Shown here piece by piece: positions 51,124 through 58,900 of a stretch of 64,000 nucleotides of DNA. Below the pieces are notes generated by a model, which was given only the letters and a program-made list of their open reading frames with translations, had not been told where the DNA came from and made no database searches. The DNA comes from Pseudomonas sp. Marseille-Q3773 (GTDB lineage: Bacteria > Pseudomonadota > Gammaproteobacteria > Pseudomonadales > Pseudomonadaceae), in assembly GCF_916618955.1 (NCBI RefSeq), contig NZ_OU745390.1:1984001-2048000 (forward strand), in the 5' to 3' direction. The translations under genes and the position numbers were made by a program. Each line of letters opens with the position of its first letter. Position 1 is the stretch's first letter.

Positions 51124-51735
51124 ATGTCCCATATCGTGCTGAACGAAACTGCCCACCAGCAGGAGCAAGGCTACGAGGATGCCGGTTCCCTGAGCCTGTT
51201 CGGCTTCTGGATCTACCTGATGACCGACTGCATCCTGTTCGCCACGCTGTTCGCCACCTATGCCGTGCTGGGCCAGGCGGTGGCCGGCGGGCCGAGCGCA
51301 GCGGACATTTTCGAGCTGCCGTATGTACTGGTCGAAACCTTCCTGCTGCTGTTCAGCAGCATCAGCTACGGCTACGCCATGCTGGCCAACCACCGCAAGG
51401 ACAAACGCCGGGTGCTGCAGTGGCTGGGGGTGACCTTCCTGCTCGGCCTGGGCTTCATCGCCATGGAACTCAACGAATTCAACCACCTGATCGCCGAGGG
51501 CGCCGGCCCGCAGCGCAGTGCCTTCCTGACCGGCTTCTTCACCCTGGTTGGCACCCATGGCCTGCATGTGCTGGTCGGCCTGGTGTGGATGGCCTTGCTG
51601 ATGATCCAGGTGCAGCAACGCGGCCTGTGCTGCGTCAATTCCACACGCCTGAGCTGCCTGAGCCTGTTCTGGCACTTCCTCGACATCGTGTGGGTGTGCG
51701 TGTTTACCGTCGTCTACCTGTTCGGGGTGATCTGA
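51124..51735 (+). CDS. cyoC: Cytochrome bo3 ubiquinol oxidase subunit III
   Basis: The 203-residue protein has five membrane helices and the family pattern [40 protein letters not shown] and [20 protein letters not shown], ending [20 protein letters not shown]. It stabilises the oxidase core. It starts 3 nt after cyoB and its stop overlaps the cyoD ATG by one base. Confidence 0.95.
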   Translation: MSHIVLNETAHQQEQGYEDAGSLSLFGFWIYLMTDCILFATLFATYAVLGQAVAGGPSAADIFELPYVLVETFLLLFSSISYGYAMLANHRKDKRRVLQWLGVTFLLGLGFIAMELNEFNHLIAEGAGPQRSAFLTGFFTLVGTHGLHVLVGLVWMALLMIQVQQRGLCCVNSTRLSCLSLFWHFLDIVWVCVFTVVYLFGVI

Positions 51736-52073
51736 TGTCCAGTGAAAGCCAGGTCCACAGCAGTGCCGGTGCCAGCCAGAGCAGCCACCATTCCTACAAC
51801 GTGGGTTTCCTGCTGGCCGCCATCCTCACCCTCGTGCCCTTCGGGCTGGCCATGTACCCGAGCCTGCCGCGCCACCTCACCTTTCTGCTGGTGCTGGTCT
51901 GCGCCGTGGTGCAGATTCTCGTGCACATGCTGTTCTTCCTGCACCTGACCACGGCACGGGAACAACGCTGGAGCCTGGTGGCGCTGGTGTTCACGGTGGT
52001 GATCATCGTGCTGCTGGTGGGGCTGTCGTTGTGGATCATGTACTACGTGCACGCCAACATGCTGGGCCTGTAG
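51735..52073 (+). CDS. cyoD: Cytochrome bo3 ubiquinol oxidase subunit IV
   Basis: The 112-residue protein has three helices: YNVGFLLAAILTLVPFGLAM, FLLVLVCAVVQILVHMLFFL and VALVFTVVIIVLLVGLSLWI. FFLHLTTAREQRW between helices 2 and 3 is typical of CyoD. A cyoE (heme O synthase) gene, which normally follows, is missing here; a mechanosensitive channel gene follows instead. Confidence 0.93.
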   Translation: MSSESQVHSSAGASQSSHHSYNVGFLLAAILTLVPFGLAMYPSLPRHLTFLLVLVCAVVQILVHMLFFLHLTTAREQRWSLVALVFTVVIIVLLVGLSLWIMYYVHANMLGL

Positions 52074-52118
52074 GCCCGGCCCCTGTCACCCGACCCTGAC
52101 GGAAGGAGGCAAGCCCTC

Positions 52119-53243
52119 ATGAGTGATCGCATCATCGCACTGTTCGCCGAGACCACGCTGTTCGGCATTTCCATCCTCAACCTGTTGCTGGCATTGGCGG
52201 TTTCCATCGTTACCTTCCTGGTCGCGCGGGCGGCCATAAGCTTCGTGCTGCGCCGGGTCAGGCGCTGGTCCGAACACGACGGCATCCTCAGCCAGGTGCT
52301 GGCCAAGGTCCTCGCGGGCACCAGCAATTTCCTCCTGTTGCTTGCCTCGCTGCTGGTCGGCCTGAGCATGCTGGACCTGCCCGAGCGTTGGCTGACGCGG
52401 GTCGGCAGCCTGTGGTTCGTGGTCGCGGCGTTGCAGATCGGGTTGTGGGCCAACCGCGCCATTGGCCTGGGCCTGAGCCGCTACTTCGCGCGGCACAGCA
52501 GCAGTGGGCTGAACCAAGGCAGCGCGCTGGCCACCTTGTCGGCCTGGGGCGCGCGGGTATTGCTGTGGTCCGTGGTGCTGCTGGCGATGCTGTCCAACCT
52601 GGGGGTCAACATCACCGCCTTCGTCGCCAGCCTGGGTGTAGGCGGCATCGCCGTCGCGCTGGCGGTACAGAACATCCTGGGTGACCTGTTCGCCTCGTTG
52701 TCGATCGCCGTGGACAAGCCCTTCGAAGTGGGCGACTTCATTGTCATCGGCCCGCTGGCCGGCACGGTGGAACACGTCGGGCTGAAGACCACGCGCATTC
52801 GCAGCCTGGGTGGCGAGCAGATCGTGATGGCCAACGCCAGCATGATCAGCAGCACCATCCAGAACTACAAGCGCCTGCAGGAGCGACGCATCGTGTTCGA
52901 GTTCGGCCTGTCGTACGACACGCCGACCGAGGCGGTGAAGAAAGCGCCGGCGATCGTCGAGGAAGCTATCAAGGCGCAGGGCCAGGTGCGCTTCGATCGC
53001 GCCCACCTGCGCGGTTTCGGCAAGGAAGCGCTGGAGTTCGAGTGCGTGTACATCGTCGAGGACCCAGGCTACAACCTGTACATGGACATCCAGCAGGCCA
53101 TCAATTTCCGCCTGCTCGAGCGCTTCTCGAAGATCGGCGCCCAGTTTGCCGTACCGGTGCGCGCCATCAAGGTAACTGCCCTGCCGGAAGAGGCCCGTGC
53201 CCAGGGGCAAGGCCGCGGCAGCCTGGGTATTCGTGGCGCATGA
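52119..53243 (+). CDS. MscS-family mechanosensitive channel
   Basis: The 374-residue protein has membrane helices in the first 200 residues. The pore-lining TM3 signature is TAFVASLGVGGIAVALAVQN, and it is followed by the beta domain (DKPFEVGDFIVIGPLAGTVE, LGGEQIVMANASMI). It releases osmolytes when membrane tension rises. It lies 45 nt after cyoD on the same strand and may be cotranscribed with the oxidase. Osmotic protection matches the theme of the island. Confidence 0.92.
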   Translation: MSDRIIALFAETTLFGISILNLLLALAVSIVTFLVARAAISFVLRRVRRWSEHDGILSQVLAKVLAGTSNFLLLLASLLVGLSMLDLPERWLTRVGSLWFVVAALQIGLWANRAIGLGLSRYFARHSSSGLNQGSALATLSAWGARVLLWSVVLLAMLSNLGVNITAFVASLGVGGIAVALAVQNILGDLFASLSIAVDKPFEVGDFIVIGPLAGTVEHVGLKTTRIRSLGGEQIVMANASMISSTIQNYKRLQERRIVFEFGLSYDTPTEAVKKAPAIVEEAIKAQGQVRFDRAHLRGFGKEALEFECVYIVEDPGYNLYMDIQQAINFRLLERFSKIGAQFAVPVRAIKVTALPEEARAQGQGRGSLGIRGA

Positions 53244-53264
53244 AGGGGCGTCCTGCCCCGTTCA
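53241..53264. terminator. Stem-loop between convergent genes
   Basis: TGAAGGGGC pairs with GCCCCGTTCA (one bulged G) around GTCCT, directly at the mscS stop codon and ahead of the convergent small gene at 53278. Confidence 0.5.
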
Positions 53265-53277
53265 TGCAGTTTGAGGC

Positions 53278-53496
53278 TCAGGGCTGCTGGTAATGGCCCG
53301 GCGAAGTGCCGGGCTGGTGCTCGTGTTCCAGGCGCTGGACCTGCACATCGGTGAACGAAGTTGCCTCGTTGCGGTGCAGGCCCTGCAGGTAGTCGCGCGC
53401 AGCCTCCCTGCTCAGGTCTTCTTCGTCACTGCGCAACTCGCAGGTGCCCGGTTGGTTGTCGAGAATGTAGCTGATCAGGTACAGGTACTTGGCCAT
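53278..53496 (-). CDS. Small uncharacterised protein
   Basis: The 72-residue protein MAKYLYLISYILDNQPGTCE continues with SDEEDLSREAARDYLQGLHR. The N-terminus is beta-strand-like and the rest polar and acidic. AGGAGC lies 8 nt before the ATG. It resembles short stress-island proteins without known function. Confidence 0.68.
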   Translation of the reverse strand: MAKYLYLISYILDNQPGTCELRSDEEDLSREAARDYLQGLHRNEATSFTDVQVQRLEHEHQPGTSPGHYQQP

Positions 53497-53858
53497 CGAA
53501 AAAGCTCCTAATTGACGGGGATGTGAACGGACGACGCACTGGGTGGATCCAGGTGCGGGTGATTCCGTTCAACAGCGATGACGGCTGGCTGCAGAGCATC
53601 CATTGCGATGGAGAAAGGCACCGGCTGAATGCCGCTCCTAGCGGTACCGCGCATACCCGAATCCGACGCGGTTCACCGCGTAGGAGCGGATTTATCCGCG
53701 AGGCAGGCGACGCGGTGGAGGGCACCGGCTGCGCCGGTGATCGCGGCTGAATGCCGCTCCTACAGGTACAGCGTCAACCATCCGTCGAGTGGTTCGACCG
53801 TTCCAGCCCTTGCGGGCCTCACAACAGTACCCATCACTGGAACGGAGAGGTACTTGAA
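53497..53858. other. Intergenic stretch dominated by REP-type repeats
   Basis: The 362 bases between the divergent genes at 53496 and 53859 hold a pair of REP elements in inverted orientation. Short frames here are translations of the repeats and were not called. The promoter of the DUF892 gene should lie in the last ~80 bases. Confidence 0.6.
53680..53768. repeat. Inverted pair of REP elements
   Basis: GTAGGAGCGGATTTATCCGC (53681-53700) and, inverted, GCGGCTGAATGCCGCTCCTA (53743-53762) share the pseudomonad REP core. Between them GCACCGGCTGCGCCGGTG forms a further hairpin. A partial copy, TGAATGCCGCTCCTA, lies at 53626-53640. Confidence 0.8.
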
Positions 53859-54368
53859 ATGGCAACCGTACAAGACAACCTGCTGGACTGGCTGCGCGAC
53901 GCCCATGCCATGGAGCAACAGGCCGAAAGCATGCTCAAGGGTCAGGCCGAGCGCCTCGAGCACTACCCGCAGCTCAAGGGCCGTATCGTGCAGCACATCG
54001 AAGAAACCCAGGGCCAGCAACGCCTGCTGCTGGAATGCATCGAGCGGCTGGGTGGCAGCACATCCACCCTCAAGGACCTGGCCGGCAAGCTCATGGCGTT
54101 CGGCCAGGCTGTCGGCGGCATGGTCATGAGTGATGAAGTGGTCAAGGGCGCCATGTCGGGTTACGTGTTCGAGAATATGGAGATCGCCTCGTACACGGTA
54201 CTGATCGAAGCCGCCGAGGCGGCAGGCGACAGCGCCACGGCCGAGGCGTGCAGGTCAATTCTGAAGGAAGAGGAAGCCATGGCCCAGTGGCTGAAGGAGC
54301 ACCTGCCGGAAATCACCCGGGCGTTCCTGGCCCGCTCCGCCGACCCGGATGCCGAAGCCAAACGCTAG
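53859..54368 (+). CDS. DUF892 (YciF-like) ferritin-like protein
   Basis: The 169-residue four-helix ferritin-like protein begins MATVQDNLLDWLRDAHAMEQ. Glu and His ligand candidates are in DAHAMEQQAESML, HIEETQGQQRLLLECI, YVFENMEIASYTVLIEAAEA and ILKEEEAMAQWLKEHL. YciF-type proteins are induced by osmotic and stationary-phase stress. GGAGAGG precedes ATG 53859. It is convergent with the Mn-catalase gene and shares a strong terminator. Confidence 0.9.
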   Translation: MATVQDNLLDWLRDAHAMEQQAESMLKGQAERLEHYPQLKGRIVQHIEETQGQQRLLLECIERLGGSTSTLKDLAGKLMAFGQAVGGMVMSDEVVKGAMSGYVFENMEIASYTVLIEAAEAAGDSATAEACRSILKEEEAMAQWLKEHLPEITRAFLARSADPDAEAKR

Positions 54369-54375
54369 GAAAGGG

Positions 54376-54411
54376 CCCGCAGCGGATCGCAAGATCCGTT
54401 GCGGGGTTTCA
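54376..54411 (+). terminator. Rho-independent terminator after the DUF892 gene
   Basis: CCCGCAGCGGATC (54376-54388) pairs with GATCCGTTGCGGG (54393-54405), one G-U pair, loop GCAA, followed by GTTTCATT. Confidence 0.8.
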
Positions 54412-55290
54412 TTACACCGGCTCGTCGCCGTTGACTTTGCCCAGCTCTGCCCCGGTCAATGGCTGCAACTCGGGGTTGGACATGGTTCTGACCTTCATCG
54501 CTTCGGCCGCAGCCGCCGACTCCTCGTCGAGCTGCACCGTCGCCACGCCGTCGCCACCGTCTACCGCCGGTTCGGGCTGGTCGACATAGATCCAGTCCTG
54601 GCCCTCGTTCCATGAGCCACGCATCTCGCCGCCCTGGGACATGTTGAAATAGGTGCGGTTGATTTCCGGGTCGCCCGGCAGCTTGCCTTGCGGGAAGTTC
54701 GGCTGAATCGAGTGCAAGGCTTTTTCGAACGACAGCTGGTGAGCGATCTCACGGCTCATCAGGAACCCCAACGCATCCTTGATACCCGGGTCGTCGGTCA
54801 CGTTGATCAAGCGTTCGTAGACGATCTTCGCCCTCGCCTCTGCGGCAATATTCGAACGCAGGTCCGCCGTCGGCTCGCCGATGGTGTCGATGTACGCTGC
54901 GGTCCAGGGTATGCCCCCGGAGTTGACCAGCGCTGCACCACCGCCATACAACAGGCTGGTGATATGCGAATCGTTGCCGGCCCCGGTCAACGACCGGTAC
55001 AACTCGCCTTCGGCCTCTACCCCTTCGGCCAGGCGCCCCTTGGCGCCCTTGTTCAGCATCACCACGATCGAGCCGATGATCTCCAGGTGGCTCAGCTCTT
55101 CGGTGGCAATGTCGAACAGCATGTCCTTGCGCCCCGGGTCATCCTCGGTCACCGCCTGGGTGAAGTAGCGCATCGCTGCGGCCAGTTCGCCCTGCGGGCC
55201 GCCGAACTGTTCCAGCAGCAGGTTCGCCAGGCCGGGGTTCGGCTGGGCGACGCGCACCGTATACTGCAGTCGCTTGTTGTGCATGAACAT
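54412..55290 (-). CDS. Manganese catalase (KatN-like)
   Basis: The 292-residue dimanganese catalase has metal ligands in GPQGELAAAMRYFTQA (Glu), IATEELSHLEIIGS (Glu and His), AAEARAKIVYERL (Glu) and SREIAHQLSFEKAL (His). It dismutates H2O2 without heme. Start ATG 55290 (MFMHNKRLQYTVRV). It lies 59 nt after the KGG-protein stop and on the same strand, so an operon is likely. KatN in P. aeruginosa belongs to an RpoS-controlled island, and a similar regime is inferred here. Confidence 0.94.
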   Translation of the reverse strand: MFMHNKRLQYTVRVAQPNPGLANLLLEQFGGPQGELAAAMRYFTQAVTEDDPGRKDMLFDIATEELSHLEIIGSIVVMLNKGAKGRLAEGVEAEGELYRSLTGAGNDSHITSLLYGGGAALVNSGGIPWTAAYIDTIGEPTADLRSNIAAEARAKIVYERLINVTDDPGIKDALGFLMSREIAHQLSFEKALHSIQPNFPQGKLPGDPEINRTYFNMSQGGEMRGSWNEGQDWIYVDQPEPAVDGGDGVATVQLDEESAAAAEAMKVRTMSNPELQPLTGAELGKVNGDEPV

Positions 55291-55349
55291 TGGCAAATCC
55301 TCATCAGCGTGCCGGGGCGGCATGGCCGCCCCGGTCGGTTCAACGGTGA

Positions 55350-55769
55350 TCAGCGGTCGTCATCGCTGTTGCGGCCACCGCCATGGCTGTGCTGGCCGCC
55401 TTTGCGACCGGCTTCAGAGGCTTTCTCGCGGTCGTTGGCAAAATTGCCGCCGGAGGCCTGCCCGCCCTTCTGGCCTGCCTCGGAGGCACGTTCAGGATCG
55501 TTCTTGAAATTGCCGCCGGACATCTGGCCGCCTTTGTGGCCGGCCTCCGAAGCGCGCTCAGGATCGTTCTTGAAATTGCCACCGGACATCTGCCCGCCTT
55601 TGTGGCCGGCTTCAGCCGCGCGTTCAGGGTCGTTCTTGAAGTTGCCACCCGACGCTTGGCCGCCCTTTTGACCAGCTTCCGATGCCTTCTCGCGGTCATT
55701 GGCGAAATTGCCTGGGTTGGTGTTGGCGCTACCGCCCTGGTTGCTGCGTTTGTCGTCGTTGTTAGCCAT
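55350..55769 (-). CDS. KGG-repeat stress protein (con-10/YciG-like)
   Basis: The 139-residue hydrophilic protein is built of five 22-residue repeats, each with a GNFKNDPERASEAGHKGGQ-type unit (first and last copies read NFANDREKASEAGQKGGQ). The KGG motif defines stress-induced proteins of the YciG/con-10 type, disordered and linked to desiccation and osmotic tolerance. The N-terminus MANNDDKRSNQGGS and the C-terminus HGGGRNSDDDR are non-repetitive. GAGGTG precedes the ATG. The DNA repeat unit is 66 bp. Confidence 0.92.
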   Translation of the reverse strand: MANNDDKRSNQGGSANTNPGNFANDREKASEAGQKGGQASGGNFKNDPERAAEAGHKGGQMSGGNFKNDPERASEAGHKGGQMSGGNFKNDPERASEAGQKGGQASGGNFANDREKASEAGRKGGQHSHGGGRNSDDDR

Positions 55770-55790
55770 GATGATTCACCTCACGTGGTT

Positions 55791-55810
55791 AACACAGGTT
55801 GGTCTGTGTT
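55791..55810. promoter_or_regulatory. Perfect dyad upstream of the KGG gene
   Basis: AACACAG (55791-55797) and CTGTGTT (55804-55810) with a 6-nt spacer lie 21-41 bp upstream of the KGG-protein start codon. It could be an operator or a leader hairpin. No regulator can be named. Confidence 0.45.
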
Positions 55811-55994
55811 CACTAATGACCGAAGGCAAACGCTGCTGGCTGAAAGTGTTTTCGCTATCGCTGACGAAATGCTTTAAGCACTTGGACACAAGATATTCGG
55901 GTTAACAAACCCCTTGCGCGGTATTGCTGCGGGTCTGCATCCGAGGTGCCAATTGCTTGCAAGCGGCCTTGCGCTGCACAAGGCCGCCGTGGGT

Positions 55995-58900
55995 TCAAGC
56001 CAGCCCGATACGGCAAACCGCTTCGATGGCTTCGACCAGCTCGTCGTACTGCACGGGTTTGGTCAGCCGCCGATCGAACAGCGCGGCCTCGTTCGGCCGC
56101 CTGGCCTGGTTGGTACCATAGCCGCTCAGGGCGATGGCGGGCGTGAGACGGTGCTGCTTTTTCTCTCGCAATGCGCTGATGAACTCATGCCCGTCCATTT
56201 CCGGCATGCCGATATCCGTCAGGATGACATCGAAGCGTTTTTCACCGGCCTCCTGCAGCGCCTGGCGGGGGTCGAGGTAACTGCTGACCAATGCGTCTTC
56301 CATTTTCAGCAACATGCGCATCACCTCGACCAGTTCCGGCGAGTCGTCCACCAGCAGCACTCGCAGCCCTTTCAAGCGGCCGGCACCCTGCCCAGGTGCG
56401 TCAGCCGGTGGCAGCTCGGGCTTGTCCCGGTTCGCCAGCGGCAACTCGACGCTGAACGTCGAGCCATGCCCCAACCCGGCCGACCGGGCGACCACGGTGC
56501 CGCCATGGGCTTCGACCAACTGCCTGACCAGGGCCAGGCCAATACCCAGGCCGTCGCGGCGGTGGCTGGCATGTTGCGCCTGTTTGAACAGGTCGAAGAT
56601 GCTGGACAGATCGGCAGCGGACAATCCCGGACCGTTGTCACTGACGTCCAGACGCGCGCAGTTTGCCGTGCAGCTCAGCATCACCCGCACCCGGGCTCTG
56701 TCGCCACTGAACTTCAGGGCATTGTTGAGCAGGTTCCACACCACCTGTTCGATCCGCGTCGGGTCACCATCGACAGCCAGCGAGGTGTCCGGCTGGGGCA
56801 GCTCGAGGGTGATACGCGCCGACGGGTACTCCCCCGCAGCGATGGCATGGATCGACTTGACCAGGCCGACCAGGTCCAGCACCTGCTTTTTCAGTTTCAG
56901 CTTGCCAGTGCGCAGCCGGGCCGTGTCCAGCAGGTCGTCGATGATACGCGCCTGGCTGGTCACCGCGTCATGGATGGTAGCGATGGCCTTGCTCGCCTGG
57001 ACGGTGTTGCGTACCACCGGTAGCCGACGAAGGATTTCGGCGTTGAGCTGAATCAGGTTGAGCGGGTGCTTCAGTTCATGCGACATCACCGCAAAGAACT
57101 CGTCCTTGAGCATGCTGTCGCTCTGCGTCTCGGCCAGCTGTTTGCTTTGCTCGTCCTGCAGACGCTTGTGGCCGGTCAGGTCGCGGGCAATCTTGACGAA
57201 GCCAGCGGTTTCGCCGCGCAACCGGGCCGTTTCGCCACTGCAATAGAAGCGGCTGCCATCCTTGTGCACATGCCAGCGCTCGTCCTCCGCCCGGCCATGC
57301 TCCTGGGCGTGGCGCAATTCTGCTTCGGGCACGTCGGCGGCCTGGTCCTCGGCGGTGAACAGCACACTGAAGTGGCTGCCGACAATCTCCTCGGGGCTGT
57401 AACCGAAAATGTACTCGGCACCCCGGTTCCAGTCGCTGATCAGGCCGTTGCCATCGAGGATGATAATGGCGAAATCCTGCGTGCTTTCCGCCACCAGGCG
57501 CATGCGTTGCTGGCCCAGGCGCAGGTCTTCTTCCGCTTCACGGCGCTTGGTGATGTCGATGAAGGTCAGCACCGTGCCGTCGATATGGTCCTCGCTGGAC
57601 CGGTAAGGCAGCAGCCGGGCAATGTACCAGCGCTGGTCGCTGCTGCTGACTTCGCGTTCGATCATGGTCAGCGACGCGCAGACGGCGCTGGCATCATCAG
57701 CCAGTTGCGGGTAGTCGAGCCGGTGCGTGATGTCCAGCAGCGAACGGCCGGTGTCCACCGGCAGCATGCTGAAAATATCCCTGGCCCGCGGGGTGTACCA
57801 GCGGATGTGCATGTTGCGGTCGACGAACACCGTGGCGATATCGGTGGAGGCGATCAGGTTGGCCAGGTAATCGTTGACCTTGTCGGTTTCCTCGACCTTG
57901 CCCTTGAGTGCGTAGTTGACCGTCAGCAGCTCTTCGTTGATCGACTGCAACTCCTCCTTGCTGGTTTCCAGCTCCTCGGTGGCGGAACGCAGCTCTTCGT
58001 TGATCGCCTGCATCTCTTCGTTCGACGCCTTCAGCTCTTCGCTGGAAACCTCCGACTGCTCGATGGTTTCGCGCAAGTGCAGCTTGGTCCGCTGCAGCTC
58101 GTTCTCGAGGCTGGCCATCACCTTGTTCTCGGTGAGCTGGTCGACCTCCAACATCTGTTCACCGGCACTCACCGGCGCCGCGTTGAACACCAGGGTGCAC
58201 ACTACCTGTGCCGTCACATCATCCTGGTAGGGCCGTGCGGCGATTTCCACCCAGTGGTCGACATCGCCCTCAGTGAAACGGACCTTGCGCGACAGGGTGG
58301 CCTTGCCGCTCTGCTGCGCCTGGAGCAGCGTGGTACGCAATTCGAACCGCAACTCGGGCATGACCAGCACCATCACGTTGCGCGCGACTTCGCCGGTCAC
58401 GTAGCGCAGGAAACGTCCTGCCCCTTCGTTCATGTGCAGGATGTCGCCATTGCTGTCGACTATCATGCTGGGCGGCATCTGCCGGGCCATGGCCCGGTTA
58501 TGGATATCGGCATAGGAAAACTTGCGCTGCCCCTGCACCAGCGGCGCGGGCATCGCCAGGCTGGACAGGGTGAAACCGCCGCGCGCCATGCTCGGGGCGC
58601 GGCGGTTCGCGCCGGCGACGAGCGTGCCGCGGAAGATACGGTTACGCTTGTCTACCGGCGTGAACAGCTCGGGGAAGGCATCGGCGGACTCCGACGAGCC
58701 CATGAACAGGTAGCCACCAGGCCTCAGGGCGAAGTGGAACATCTGCAGCATCTCCTTGAGGATGTCACGGTCCAGGTAGATGAGCAGGTTGCGGCAGACG
58801 ATCAGGTCGATCTGCGAGAACGGCGGGTCGGACAGCAGGCTGTGCTTGGCGAACAATACCTTTTCGCGAACTTCCTTGCGCACCCGGTAATGCTGGTTTT

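Noticed and set aside
49116..51675. Long open frames over cyoB on both strands (640 and 650 codons)
   Set aside because: cyoB is colinear with the known subunit I, including all heme and copper ligands. The other frames are His/Arg/Gly- or Gln/His-rich shadows without motifs.
55350..55769. Regular direct repeats that could be taken for a CRISPR array
   Set aside because: The 66-bp units are in frame, encode KGG repeats and have no unique spacers.
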